Shown here: positions 1 to 10,335 of the stretch, one piece after another | How the letters are laid out: each line of letters opens with the position of its first letter | Position numbering within the stretch: position 1 is the stretch's first letter | NCBI GenBank assembly: GCA_020853375.1 | Contig: JADYZA010000033.1 | Span: 1 to 23,446, forward strand | DNA: 23,446 nt | Source: Verrucomicrobiota bacterium | GTDB lineage: Bacteria; Verrucomicrobiota; Kiritimatiellia; Kiritimatiellales; Tichowtungiaceae | Direction: 5' to 3' | Position numbers and translations under genes: made by a program | Notes under the pieces: model-generated | The model's database searches: none | What the model was told of the DNA's origin: nothing | Seen by the model: the letters and a program-made list of their open reading frames with translations, nothing else

Positions 1-425
1 GCGCTATGGTCGCCACCGATATCGCCGCACGCGGTCTTGATGTCGATGGCATCACGCACGTGGTGAATTATGATCTACCCGAAGAGCCGGAAACCTATGT
101 TCACCGTATCGGCCGCACTGCCCGTGCCGGGACCGACGGCGACGCCTTTTCGTTCTGCGCCGCCCGTGAACGCGACTTTCTGCGCGACATCGAAAAGCTG
201 ATCCGCAAAACCATTCCTGTGGATAAGACACATAAATACCATTCGGAAACCGCGCGGCTTGCCACCGGATCCGATGCGCGGCCTGAACCGAAGGGTCGTC
301 AAGGACCTCGACGTTCCGGCGGCGGACGTCCGTCGCAAGGCGGCGGTGGTGGACAAAGCCGTTCGCCACGTCCGGCGACGCATAAAGGCGGATCGTTTTC
401 ACCCAGCCGCCGTTCAGGACGATAG
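1..425 (+). CDS. rhlE: DEAD-box RNA helicase, C-terminal part (5' end outside window)
   Basis: ATP-dependent RNA helicase of the DEAD-box family, acting in RNA remodelling, ribosome assembly or mRNA decay. Only the end of the second RecA-like domain and the tail are present. Motif V ([11 protein letters not shown]) is followed by motif VI ([10 protein letters not shown]), which is diagnostic. The stretch [14 protein letters not shown] just after it is typical of the RhlE branch. The last ~50 residues are rich in Gly, Arg, Ser and Pro, the usual basic disordered RNA-binding tail of RhlE proteins. The reading frame is open from the first base of the window (codon phase begins at base 3), so the Met at base 6 is internal and not a start. 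The gene ends in TAG at 423-425 and is followed by a hairpin terminator. The family is certain; the RhlE assignment is likely but rests on the tail and motif context only. Confidence 0.93.
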   Translation, partial: AMVATDIAARGLDVDGITHVVNYDLPEEPETYVHRIGRTARAGTDGDAFSFCAARERDFLRDIEKLIRKTIPVDKTHKYHSETARLATGSDARPEPKGRQGPRRSGGGRPSQGGGGGQSRSPRPATHKGGSFSPSRRSGR

Positions 426-459
426 AGGAGTTCCAGATATCGGAAATCCAAGATATGAA

Positions 460-490
460 AAAGGCGTTCCGGAATTTCCGGAACGCCTTT
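460..490. terminator. Perfect 14-bp hairpin terminator between convergent genes
   Basis: Arms at 460-473 and 477-490 are perfectly complementary (AAAGGCGTTCCGGA and its reverse complement) around a 3-nt loop. On the plus strand the hairpin ends in CTTT and then CTGATTT. On the minus strand it ends in CCTTTTTCAT. It lies between the stop of the helicase gene (plus) and the stop of the dehydrogenase gene (minus, 512). The symmetric position and A/T-flanked stem fit a bidirectional intrinsic terminator, better on the minus strand where the T-run is longer. Confidence 0.85.
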
Positions 491-511
491 CTGATTTAAA
501 CGAACGGCAGG

Positions 512-1783
512 CTAAATTGCCGGAGCGTTGGCCAATAGATATGTCTCTGCTTCCGGACTCCAGAGTCCGTTGTGTTTTTCGACAATTTTCCCGAGCGCTT
601 TGCAGAACGGGCAGTTCTTATCGCTCAGTTCCGCCAGCGCGGTCAGCGGCATGCTGATTCCGGTGTAGATCAGCTTTTTGCCGCCCGGAATTTTTGGCAG
701 ATTCAAGGTGGCTTCAATCACGGCATCCAGACCGCCGACGTGCGTGATCATGGTTGAAGGATTCAGCAGACCCGCTTCCATCATCTTGAGAGATTCGAGC
801 ATGTCATCGGTGTTTCCGCCGCTGGTGCCGACGATGTGCGTGGCCGCGTAATGCACGTTGTAGAAATTGAAGTTGGCTGAAAATTCTGAATCGGTCGGGC
901 CGGCAAAAAAGTTCAAGCAACCGTCGAATCCGAGAATTTTATCGGCCTGTTCAACAACCGGACGAACCGGCGCATAAACAAACACGTCATCAAATCCGGC
1001 ACCCTTCGGTGTCAGCGATTTGAGATAGTCAACGCCTTTGCCTTCTTCGGCTGTGTTGACGTAGATCAGTTTGACGCCGTTCTTTTTCGCCTCTTCGACC
1101 GTGAAAATGGACGCCGCCCGGTCAAGACGGGCGGTGTCGATATCCGTGACGACCAGCAGCGCCGGTTTGCGGTCGCAGTGGATGGCGTAGTCAATTGCGC
1201 CAAGCCCCATGGGGCCGACACCGGCCAGAATCGCGGTGGAGCCGCCTTTTTTGATTCCCATACTGTGGACATAGCTGCCCGGCGTGGTGTGATAGTTGGC
1301 GTGATAGCCGCCGACAATGCAGGACATCGGCTCGGCGAGCGAACCGTGATAGAACGCTTCGCCCTCGAACGGAAGCAGGCAGTTGTTGCGCATCACTTCT
1401 TCCGGAATGATGATGTGCTGTGCATCGCCACCGATGTACGGGTACGAATAACCCGGAGCAGAGAGAACCCCAACCGGACCAGTTTCGTCCACCAGTGCGG
1501 GCTGAATCGAGAATTTCTGTCCGGCTTTAAATTGATGAGCCCACTTTGCGCCGACTTCCACAATTTCGCCGCAGAATTCGTGTCCGATAATGATCGGAGC
1601 TTCTGCCACGTTCTTGGGAATCCGTTTGTGTTTTGCACCTTGGCTCGCAGCCTTGTAGGACGACATGCAAATGCTGTCCGAAATAATTTTTGCGAGGATT
1701 TCGGACTCTTTGATCGGCGGAAGTTCGAACTCTTCCAACCTCAGGTCTTTTTCACCGTAGAGACGAACTGCTTTTGTTTTCAT
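512..1783 (-). CDS. Zinc-type medium-chain dehydrogenase, L-sorbose-1-phosphate reductase-like
   Basis: Medium-chain alcohol/polyol dehydrogenase of 423 residues. Visible catalytic-zinc ligands are Cys39 (SICMSS), His68-Glu69 (IGHEFCGE) and Glu151 (LAEPMSC). The Rossmann glycine motif AGVGPMG is at 187-193, and an acidic end to the second strand (VVTDID) suggests NAD rather than NADP. The four-Cys structural-zinc lobe of classical alcohol dehydrogenases is absent. The N-terminal stretch (RLYGEKDLRLEEFELP) and a C-terminal extension with CPFC (391-394) and GLWSPEAE resemble, from memory, the L-sorbose-1-phosphate reductase (SorE) group, which interconverts ketose and polyol phosphates. It is the last gene of the DeoR/E2/E3/E1 operon, 37 bp after E1, with AAGGAG ahead of the ATG. 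The context suggests it prepares or disposes of the carbon skeleton handled by the 2-oxo-acid dehydrogenase. The family is sure; the substrate is not. Confidence 0.85.
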   Translation of the reverse strand: MKTKAVRLYGEKDLRLEEFELPPIKESEILAKIISDSICMSSYKAASQGAKHKRIPKNVAEAPIIIGHEFCGEIVEVGAKWAHQFKAGQKFSIQPALVDETGPVGVLSAPGYSYPYIGGDAQHIIIPEEVMRNNCLLPFEGEAFYHGSLAEPMSCIVGGYHANYHTTPGSYVHSMGIKKGGSTAILAGVGPMGLGAIDYAIHCDRKPALLVVTDIDTARLDRAASIFTVEEAKKNGVKLIYVNTAEEGKGVDYLKSLTPKGAGFDDVFVYAPVRPVVEQADKILGFDGCLNFFAGPTDSEFSANFNFYNVHYAATHIVGTSGGNTDDMLESLKMMEAGLLNPSTMITHVGGLDAVIEATLNLPKIPGGKKLIYTGISMPLTALAELSDKNCPFCKALGKIVEKHNGLWSPEAETYLLANAPAI

Positions 1784-1820
1784 TTCAGCTCCTTATTTTA
1801 AAACCGATCAATGTTTAATT

Positions 1821-4274
<2,454 letters not shown>

Positions 4275-4290
4275 GGGACTCTCCTGTTGT

Positions 4291-6018
4291 TTAAAGTTGG
4301 AACATGGTATCGCGGATTACTTCTCCGACTGTTGGATGCGGGAAAACAATTTCGCGGACATCTTGCACGCGCAGTTCGGCCTCAATCATCACGGCTGCGC
4401 CATAAATCATTTCCGAAACGCCCGCGCCGACCATGTGGACGCCAAGCAGCACGTCGGTATCAGCGTCTTTGATGACTTTGACGGAGCCGGGACCACGTTT
4501 TCCGTTTTCGGCGAGGAAGCGTCCGCTCATCGTTAGCGGCAACGAAGCGGTTTGAACTTTATGTCCAGCCGCTTGCGCTTGTTCTTCAGTCATGCCGCAT
4601 CCCGCCACCTCGGGCATTGAATAAACGGCCCACGGAATGGCGTTCCGGCGGAAGCGGTCCTGTTTTCCGCAGATTGTATTGAGCGCCACTTCACCCATAC
4701 GGGTTGCGGAGTGCGCCAGTTGGGAAAGTCCGGTCACGTCGCCAATCGCATAGACGTTTGGCAGATTGGTACGTTGCTGTTCATCCACCTTGATGCCGCG
4801 GCGGTCGAAGTCGAGACGGGCTTCCTCAAAGCCGAGGTTTCCAAGGTTCGGAACGCGGCCAACCGACATCAGCACGATGTCGGCCTGAACGGACTTCGCT
4901 TCGCCTTTTGCGTCGGTGTATTTCACCTCGTGGCCGTCAATCGCCGTAACTTTGCAACCGAGGTTGAATTCGACTTTACCCTTGAGCGCTTTGCGGAATT
5001 CCTTGGCCTGAGTTCGATCCATAAACGGGATGATTTCTTCGAGCATTTCGATCACGTTGACTTTCACGCCGAGACTGCTGAAGAAACTGGCAAACTCCAC
5101 ACCGATCACGCCGCCGCCGATTACGGTTAGCGTTTCTGGCATTTTTCCAATGTTCAGAATTTCTGTACTGGTCATCACGTGCGGCTGTTTCGCGCCGGGA
5201 ATCGGTGGGACAAACGGCGACGAACCAGTGGCAATCACCACGTCGGTCCCTTCGTAAACTTTCTCGCCAACCTGCACTTTGCGCGGGCCGAGCAGTTTGG
5301 CTGCGCCGTTTACCACGGTTACCTTGTTTTTCTTCATCATGAAGCCGATGCCGCCGCGCAGCGTTTCGATCACTTCATTTTTCCAGGACATCGCTTTGCT
5401 GAGGTCGAATTTGACTTCGCCGGTCGTCACGCCGAATTCTGGAGCTTCTTTGGCGTGGACATAATGCTTGGCGGAATTGAGCAGCGTCTTTGTGGGAATA
5501 CAGCCGCAGTTCAGACAGACGCCGCCAAGATGTTCTTTCTCGACCAGCAGAACTTTCTTGCCGAGGTGTCCCGCGCGTTCGGCCATCACATAACCGCCGG
5601 GGCCAGCGCCGATGATGATGAGGTCGAATTCAGCTGACGCTGAATTCGAAGGAGTCAGGAGTCGGGGCGCAGGAGTCGGCTTTTGTACTTCAATCTTCGG
5701 GGCCGCAACAGGAGCACTGACTACTGTCTCTTGACTCTTGACCCCTGCTGTTGCGGGGCGTAGCCCCGAAACATCCTCGCCGGGAGCGCCGATGGCGGCG
5801 ATGACTTTTAGAACCGGAACGTCGGACTCCGCCGGATAAAAAATCCCAAGAACCGTTCCGGCGGCTGGAGCCGGAACTTCAAACGTGGCTTTGTCGGTTT
5901 CGACTTCGCACAGCGCCTGACCTTCGGCAACCGTATCGCCTTCTTTTACTTTCCAGCCGATAATGATGCAGGACTCAACGGACTGTCCTTGGCGCGGCAT
6001 TAAAACTTCAGTAGCCAT
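4291..6018 (-). CDS. lpdA: Dihydrolipoyl dehydrogenase (E3) with N-terminal lipoyl domain
   Basis: FAD-dependent E3 that reoxidises dihydrolipoyl groups with NAD. Of its 575 residues, 1-80 form a lipoyl domain with the lipoylation site ETDKA (Lys43), ~88-125 are a flexible linker, and ~130-575 are the flavoprotein. The flavoprotein carries the FAD motif GAGPGG (137-142), the redox disulfide C168-LNCG-C173 (an extra Cys at 171 sits between them), a second dinucleotide motif ([11 protein letters not shown]), the FAD motif YAIGDVTG, and a C-terminal FPHPTVGE with the active-site His. Ordinary E3 is ~460-475 residues; the extra length is the lipoyl domain, a layout known in some acetoin and pyruvate complexes. 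The lipoyl domain is almost identical to that of the neighbouring E2. It has an AAGGAG Shine-Dalgarno and starts 11 bp after the E2 stop. Confidence 0.96.
   Translation of the reverse strand: MATEVLMPRQGQSVESCIIIGWKVKEGDTVAEGQALCEVETDKATFEVPAPAAGTVLGIFYPAESDVPVLKVIAAIGAPGEDVSGLRPATAGVKSQETVVSAPVAAPKIEVQKPTPAPRLLTPSNSASAEFDLIIIGAGPGGYVMAERAGHLGKKVLLVEKEHLGGVCLNCGCIPTKTLLNSAKHYVHAKEAPEFGVTTGEVKFDLSKAMSWKNEVIETLRGGIGFMMKKNKVTVVNGAAKLLGPRKVQVGEKVYEGTDVVIATGSSPFVPPIPGAKQPHVMTSTEILNIGKMPETLTVIGGGVIGVEFASFFSSLGVKVNVIEMLEEIIPFMDRTQAKEFRKALKGKVEFNLGCKVTAIDGHEVKYTDAKGEAKSVQADIVLMSVGRVPNLGNLGFEEARLDFDRRGIKVDEQQRTNLPNVYAIGDVTGLSQLAHSATRMGEVALNTICGKQDRFRRNAIPWAVYSMPEVAGCGMTEEQAQAAGHKVQTASLPLTMSGRFLAENGKRGPGSVKVIKDADTDVLLGVHMVGAGVSEMIYGAAVMIEAELRVQDVREIVFPHPTVGEVIRDTMFQL
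5651..5768. repeat. Degenerate inverted heptamer repeats plus hairpin within E3 linker
   Basis: Four heptamers at 5651-5678 (GGAGTCA, GGAGTCG, GGGCGCA, GGAGTCG) face about four opposite-orientation heptamers at 5718-5745 (TGACTAC, TGTCTCT, TGACTCT, TGACCCC). A perfect short hairpin follows at 5754-5768 (CGGGGC-GTA-GCCCCG). All of it is translated, encoding linker residues ~84-123 of E3. The element sits at the same protein position as the better preserved array in E2 and appears to be its eroded homologue. Confidence 0.7.
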
Positions 6019-6029
6019 AAAATGTCTCC

Positions 6030-7382
6030 TTAGAATTTCAGACCGGCCAGCGTTTCGCGCATGGCGGCGAGGAAGCGGCCTGCGGGCGCGCCGTCGGTTG
6101 CGCAGTGGTTAAAGGTGATCGAAAGTCCCATGTGCGGAATAAATTCAACGCCGCCGTCTTTTTTCATGACCGGCTTAGGCTGCACAGAGCAGAGTCCGAG
6201 AATACCGACTTCCGGCGCGTTCAGCACCGGCGTGAACATTTCAATTCCCGCCGCGCCGAGGTTGGTGACCGTGAACGTGCCGCCTTTGAGCGCGTCGGGA
6301 TCGATCGTTCCGTTAATACAGGCCGAGCCAAGCCGTTTGGCTTCAGCGGAAATCTCTTCGAGCGAAAGCTTATTGGCAAAACGGATCACCGGAACCATCA
6401 GGCCGCGCGGCGTATCGACGGCGAACCCGAGGTGGACGTTTTCGAATTGCACCAGTTTGTCGCCGAGCCAATAGGCATTGAGTTCGGGAAAGTTGACCAG
6501 TGTCTGCGCGACGGCGTAGAGAACGAGATCATTGATTGTGACACCGCCCTTGTCCGCGGAATCTTTGAACTGTTTGCGGGCGGCGAGAATCGCACGGGCA
6601 TCCGCCGATGTATGCATGGTGAGCTGCGCGGTGGTCTGCATCGAGGAGAGCATGCGGGCCGCGACGACTTTACGAACGCCTTTGACGATGGTTTCTTTCA
6701 GCGCGCCCATCGTTTCTTCGCTGTACGAAACAACCGGAGCCGCCGGAGCGAGTGGCGTGATCGGAGCAGGGGTTGCGGACTGAACCTGAATATCGGAAGC
6801 CAGAATGCGTCCGCCGATTCCGCTTCCAAGGGTTGGAAGCGCGGCGAGTTTTGCGCGGGCGGCGGGCGATAGCGGAGCCTGTCCGGCCAGCGCGGCTTGC
6901 ACGTCGCGTTCAATAACGCGACCATCTGGGCCGGAACCGGAAAGGATCGAAGCATCAACGCCTTTCGCGGAAGCCAAACTTCTAGCTCTTGGCGAAATTC
7001 CCGTGGACATACCAGATGTCAGGGGTCGGGAGTCAGGGGTCAGAATTTTTTCCTCAACCTTCGGTGCAGAAACTGAAGTGCTGACTTCTGACTCCTGACT
7101 CTTGACTCCTGATTCCTGAGGGCGTAGCGCGGAAATATCCTCGCCCGCCGTACCGATGGCGGCAATGACTTTCAGGACGGGGACGTCTGCGCCGTCTGCA
7201 TAGAAAACCCCAAGAATCGTTCCGGCGGCTGGAGCCGGGACTTCAAATGTAGCTTTATCGGTTTCAACCTCGCAAAGGGCCTGGCCTTCGGCGACGGTGT
7301 CACCTTCTTTCACTTTCCAGCCGACGATGATGCAGGATTCAACCGACTGTCCCTGCCGCGGCATCAAAACTTCTGTTGCCAT
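6030..7382 (-). CDS. Dihydrolipoamide acyltransferase (E2) of a 2-oxo acid dehydrogenase complex
   Basis: Core acyltransferase that moves the acyl group from its lipoyl arm to CoA. Domains in its 450 residues: lipoyl domain 1-80 with Lys43 (ETDKA), linker ~88-127, a peripheral subunit-binding domain at ~129-165 (SPRARSLA to GPDGRVIERDVQ), a second shorter subunit-binding-like segment at ~171-198 (LSPAARAKLA to GGRILASDIQ), an Ala/Pro linker, and the catalytic domain ~228-450. The catalytic motif HxxxDG is intact as H426-CAT-D430-G431. TVTNLGAAG and the terminal MRETLAGLKF fit the family. It has an AAGGAG Shine-Dalgarno and starts 12 bp after the regulator. The linker is encoded by inverted heptamer repeats. 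Whether the acyl group is acetyl cannot be decided here. Confidence 0.95.
   Translation of the reverse strand: MATEVLMPRQGQSVESCIIVGWKVKEGDTVAEGQALCEVETDKATFEVPAPAAGTILGVFYADGADVPVLKVIAAIGTAGEDISALRPQESGVKSQESEVSTSVSAPKVEEKILTPDSRPLTSGMSTGISPRARSLASAKGVDASILSGSGPDGRVIERDVQAALAGQAPLSPAARAKLAALPTLGSGIGGRILASDIQVQSATPAPITPLAPAAPVVSYSEETMGALKETIVKGVRKVVAARMLSSMQTTAQLTMHTSADARAILAARKQFKDSADKGGVTINDLVLYAVAQTLVNFPELNAYWLGDKLVQFENVHLGFAVDTPRGLMVPVIRFANKLSLEEISAEAKRLGSACINGTIDPDALKGGTFTVTNLGAAGIEMFTPVLNAPEVGILGLCSVQPKPVMKKDGGVEFIPHMGLSITFNHCATDGAPAGRFLAAMRETLAGLKF
7018..7116. repeat. Inverted array of 7-bp repeats inside the E2 gene
   Basis: Four heptamers at 7018-7045 (GTCAGGG, GTCGGGA, GTCAGGG, GTCAGAA) are followed 40 nt later by five in the opposite orientation at 7082-7116 (TGACTTC, TGACTCC, TGACTCT, TGACTCC, TGATTCC). 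Arms 7018-7045 and 7086-7113 pair over 28 positions: 23 Watson-Crick pairs and 5 G-T pairs when read on the plus strand, where all five differences are C versus T. The element is in frame and encodes linker residues ~89-122 between the lipoyl and subunit-binding domains. Confidence 0.85.
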
Positions 7383-7394
7383 AAAATATGCTCC

Positions 7395-8156
7395 TTACAA
7401 TTCCGCTTTATAAATTGTCACGCCCGCATCACGCAGGTTTGTTTCAAAATCGGGGGGTAATGCAGCATCTGTGATTAACCCATCGACGCCGCTGAAAGGC
7501 AGGATTCGCGCGAACCCGGATTTACCGAATTTGCTGGAATCGCAGATGACAAAAACCTGCTGCGCCTGCTCAGCCATTTTTCTCACTAAGTCTGCGCTTT
7601 CCACCAGATGCGCGGTGAATCCCTGTTTGACGGAGGCACCGTCCACTCCAATGAATGCTTTGGAGACAAAAACCTGATCCAGAGATTGGATCGTAAGGGG
7701 GCCGACCAGACCTTCTTCCGAGGGTCGGAATTCGCCGCCGACCAGAGTCACGCGCAACTGCGGATTGGTGCGGGCGTAGGTCAGAAGAAGTGTGTTGTTG
7801 GTGACGATATGGATATTGCGGCGACCGAGCAGATATTTAGGAATCAAGGCGGTTGTTGTTCCGGCCGAGATGATTACGGTTTCTCCGTCTTGAATTAGTT
7901 GCGCCGCCGCTCTGGCGATGGAGGTTTTGCGTTCCTTGTCTGTGCGCATCCGCTCCAGAATTTGAGGATGAAAGGTTGGCATAGCACCGCCGTGCGTGCG
8001 GATAATAAAACCTTCCTCTTCCAGTGCGGATAGGTCGGCACGGATCGTGACCACGCTCACATCCAGCATCTGAGCAAGCGCAGAAACGCTCACGCCGCCG
8101 TCCTCGGTGAGTATTTCCAGAATAGTTTTTTTCCGGTCCGAAAAAGAAGGTGTCAT
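7395..8156 (-). CDS. DeoR-family transcriptional regulator
   Basis: Cytoplasmic repressor of 253 residues, the usual DeoR length. The N-terminal winged helix-turn-helix (~1-60) has VSALAQMLDVSVVTIRADLSALEEEGFIIRTHGGA, the classic DeoR recognition helix and wing. The sensor domain (DeoRC, ~75-235) follows with AGTTTALIPKYL, VTNN, VTLVGG and the ligand-pocket stretch AFIGVDGAS; CDSSKFGK is also typical. Family members usually sense phosphorylated sugars or polyols. It is the first gene of the operon it presumably controls, with GGAG before the ATG at 8156. CTTTC-like repeats just upstream may be its operator. The effector is unknown, but the dehydrogenase at the operon end points to a sugar or polyol phosphate. 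Confidence 0.93.
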   Translation of the reverse strand: MTPSFSDRKKTILEILTEDGGVSVSALAQMLDVSVVTIRADLSALEEEGFIIRTHGGAMPTFHPQILERMRTDKERKTSIARAAAQLIQDGETVIISAGTTTALIPKYLLGRRNIHIVTNNTLLLTYARTNPQLRVTLVGGEFRPSEEGLVGPLTIQSLDQVFVSKAFIGVDGASVKQGFTAHLVESADLVRKMAEQAQQVFVICDSSKFGKSGFARILPFSGVDGLITDAALPPDFETNLRDAGVTIYKAEL

Positions 8157-8464
8157 AATTGCTCCATTCTTTCCTTTTTCTATCTAATGCCTTTCGTTTA
8201 CCATCTCTTTGCATTTCTATTCAACATGTTTTTCCTGTTATTTTTGTCGGAGAAAATCCGAATTCCCAGATTATTTCAGCGTTGAGTTTTGGAGATTTTA
8301 AACGCTTGCCGAGTGGTCGACCTTGAACTCAATAGACCTTTTCAGCCATTCGCGCAGTTTGATTCATACGAATAGTCTGCGGTGCAATAGGTTGCGTTTT
8401 TTCTTTCAAAACATGAGCCGCATCCTCTATTGTCGCCATTCAAGAGCAGGTAAAAGGGACGTGT
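8157..8464. other. Divergent intergenic region between metabolic operon and polysaccharide locus
   Basis: About 308 bp without a supportable gene. It must hold the promoters of both the minus-strand regulator operon and the plus-strand ATPase, but no strong -35/-10 pair stands out on either strand. The part next to the regulator is pyrimidine-rich on the plus strand. There is a tRNA D-arm-like stretch at 8308-8320, which I do not accept as a tRNA. A short reading frame from 8323 runs into the ATPase gene in another frame and has no family features. Confidence 0.6.
8170..8217. promoter_or_regulatory. Candidate DeoR-family operator (TTTC repeats)
   Basis: Four TTTC cores on the plus strand at 8170, 8177, 8192 and 8214, three of them preceded by C or T, lie in the 60 bp directly upstream of the regulator start. 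DeoR-family members such as AgaR are known to bind clusters of CTTTC. The tract is pyrimidine-rich, so chance is not excluded. I found no convincing -35/-10 pair next to it. Confidence 0.35.
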
Positions 8465-9289
8465 ATGGAATATCTATCCTTCTGGAAAATGAGACAGCCG
8501 CCTTTCGAGTCGAACTCGGATGCCCAGTTTTTTTATGAAAGTGAAGCTCACGGCGAGGCTCTGGCTCGGCTTCTTTATCTTGTTTCTGACCGCGGGATGG
8601 GTCTGGGCGCGATGACCGGCGAAATCGGTAGCGGGAAAACGATGGTCCTGAATGTGCTGATGTCCCGCCTGCGGAAAGACCTTTATACGACCATTAAGTT
8701 GCATACCGCCCATCTGCCTTTTGAACACATTGTGGCGGAGATTAACCAGCAGTTACGCGGCAAGGGCGATGTTGCTGTGAATGATGACAAGTATTATCTG
8801 CTGAAGGAATTCGAGCAGCTGTTGCACAACAAAGTCGGATCAATCGGTAAACATCTGGTTCTGATTTTGGACGAGGCTCAGTTTTTGAGCGAAGAATGCC
8901 TGGACGAGCTGAAGTGTCTGACCAATTACAACCAGCAGGAGTCGGTGCTGACGATTATCCTTTCCGGTCAGCCGGAACTGAAAGCCAAGCTGAGTGCTCT
9001 GCCGCAGATTTATCAACGGCTGGGTATGTTTTGTTACCTCAAAAACCTGCGATACGAAGAAATGGTTCCCTATCTGGATCATCGTTTAAAAACTGCGGGC
9101 GCTGAAAAGGCAGACATTTTTAATCCAGACAGTATTGATCCGCTCTTTTCTTTCTCTGGCGGATGCCCTCGGCAGATCAACCGGGTTTGCAAGCTTGCGG
9201 TTGACCGCGCCTGCCTAATGAAAAAAGAGCAGGTTGATGCGGAGATGGTCCGGATGATTGTCCGCGACATCGAAAAGCATTTCGGCTGA
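8465..9289 (+). CDS. ExeA-type AAA ATPase of an exopolysaccharide locus
   Basis: P-loop ATPase of 274 residues. Walker A is GEIGSGKT (52-59), Walker B is LVLILDEAQ with D136-E137, and a likely sensor-1 LSGQPEL follows. The N-terminal FWKMRQPPF and the EALARLLYLV segment before the P-loop match the ExeA/GspA family and the ATPase that accompanies exosortase and Wzz/Wza-type polysaccharide loci. It has no membrane segment and is probably cytoplasmic, where it may energise or regulate secretion or assembly. It is the first plus-strand gene of the cluster; GGGA precedes the ATG at 8465. The next gene begins 10 bp after its TGA, so they are probably cotranscribed. The family is firm; its exact role is unknown. 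No peptidoglycan-binding domain is attached, unlike in ExeA itself. Confidence 0.88.
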   Translation: MEYLSFWKMRQPPFESNSDAQFFYESEAHGEALARLLYLVSDRGMGLGAMTGEIGSGKTMVLNVLMSRLRKDLYTTIKLHTAHLPFEHIVAEINQQLRGKGDVAVNDDKYYLLKEFEQLLHNKVGSIGKHLVLILDEAQFLSEECLDELKCLTNYNQQESVLTIILSGQPELKAKLSALPQIYQRLGMFCYLKNLRYEEMVPYLDHRLKTAGAEKADIFNPDSIDPLFSFSGGCPRQINRVCKLAVDRACLMKKEQVDAEMVRMIVRDIEKHFG

Positions 9290-9299
9290 CCGAACTGCG

Positions 9300-10250
9300 A
9301 TGAAAAAGGCTTATACCGTAGGAATCTCGGTTGTTTTTCTGCTGATCACGGCTTTTACCTTGGATCGCTTTGTTTTCGGGTCTTATTATTTTAACAACTT
9401 GCGCGCAAACCATTTACTGCGCCGCGAGTTGTGGTCTATAGGCATTGTCCGCGGCGAAACTCCATTTCAACTAGCCGTTCCGGGAAATCCAATTCTGCGA
9501 GCCCGCGATATTACCGATACTGCCGCCCGCATGGTGGCTGACCCGTTCGCTGTGCAGGAGAGCGGGCAGTGGTATCTGTTTTTTGAAATAGACAGTGTTT
9601 CGACGCATCAAGGCGAAATCGGGTTGGCAACTAGCACTGATACTACGAATTGGGTGTATCAGCAGATCGTGCTGGACGAACCGTTTCACCTTTCCTATCC
9701 GTATGTTTTCAAATGGGACGGAGTCTACTACATGATTCCGGAAAGTCATAAAGCTAACGCCATCCGGCTTTATCGGGCGGATCCGTTTCCCACACATTGG
9801 ACGCACGTCACCGATCTGATTCAGGGGGACTATCAGGATCCAAGCATTGTACGCTATGACAACCGCTGGTGGATTTTTGCCAGTACTGGGCAGAACGAAA
9901 ACATGGAAATTTTTTACGCCGATAAACTGACCGGCCCGTGGTGTGCGCATCCGAAAAACCCGGTGATTCCTGGTGACCGGACACGTGCGCGGTGCGGAGG
10001 GCGGATTCGCGAAATTAACGGCAACCTTGTGCGCTTTGCGCAGGATTGTCTTACTCGGTACGGACACCGTCTGCAAGGCTTCAAAATCACGACGCTCACA
10101 CTTGAGGATTACAAAGAACAGTCGTTGGAAGAAAATCCACTCCTTGTACCGGACGGTTCGGGCTGGAATGCATACCGAATGCATCAACTCGACCTTTACC
10201 AGACAGGCACGAACAGTTGGATCGGTTTTGTGGACGGTAATGCGCATTAA
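9300..10250 (+). CDS. Membrane-anchored five-bladed beta-propeller protein, GINT1-N/GH43-like
   Basis: Protein of 316 residues with a hydrophobic N-terminal signal or anchor (residues ~5-22). The body has repeated blade-like motifs: ADPFAVQESGQWYLFFE, SYPYVFKWDGVYYMIPES and YQDPSIVRYDNRWWIFAST, with D-P and aromatic signatures as in GH43-like propellers. This pattern resembles the N-terminal domain of glucosamine inositolphosphorylceramide transferase, which in bacteria appears as a stand-alone or fused protein in sugar-modification loci. An upstream in-frame start at 9258 would overlap the ATPase gene; the ATG at 9300 places the hydrophobic segment at the N-terminus and is preferred. No strong Shine-Dalgarno is present, so it may be coupled to the ATPase stop. 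It probably binds or cleaves glycans at the envelope. Catalytic activity is unproven. Confidence 0.75.
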   Translation: MKKAYTVGISVVFLLITAFTLDRFVFGSYYFNNLRANHLLRRELWSIGIVRGETPFQLAVPGNPILRARDITDTAARMVADPFAVQESGQWYLFFEIDSVSTHQGEIGLATSTDTTNWVYQQIVLDEPFHLSYPYVFKWDGVYYMIPESHKANAIRLYRADPFPTHWTHVTDLIQGDYQDPSIVRYDNRWWIFASTGQNENMEIFYADKLTGPWCAHPKNPVIPGDRTRARCGGRIREINGNLVRFAQDCLTRYGHRLQGFKITTLTLEDYKEQSLEENPLLVPDGSGWNAYRMHQLDLYQTGTNSWIGFVDGNAH

Positions 10251-10335
10251 GAGAGGCTTCTCCACCCCAATTTACTGGACGACCTTTATCGTAAAACGCA
10301 ATATGCGGCCCAATCAAACAGAGTTATAAAACCTT

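Noticed and set aside
259..657. Plus-strand frame overlapping the helicase tail and the dehydrogenase 3' end
   Set aside because: It crosses the terminator hairpin and two genes and has no homology I recognise.
6105..6872. Plus-strand open frame antisense to E2
   Set aside because: Shadow of the E2 gene with Arg/Asp-rich, motif-free translation.
5651..7116. CRISPR or phage attachment interpretation of the heptamer arrays
   Set aside because: Units are 7 bp without spacers, lie in frame inside coding genes, and no cas or integrase gene is nearby.
8308..8320. GCCGAGTGGTCGA, resembling the D-arm of a tRNA-Ser/Leu
   Set aside because: No acceptor stem, anticodon arm, T arm (GGTTCRA) or CCA end can be assembled around it. 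It could be chance or a remnant.
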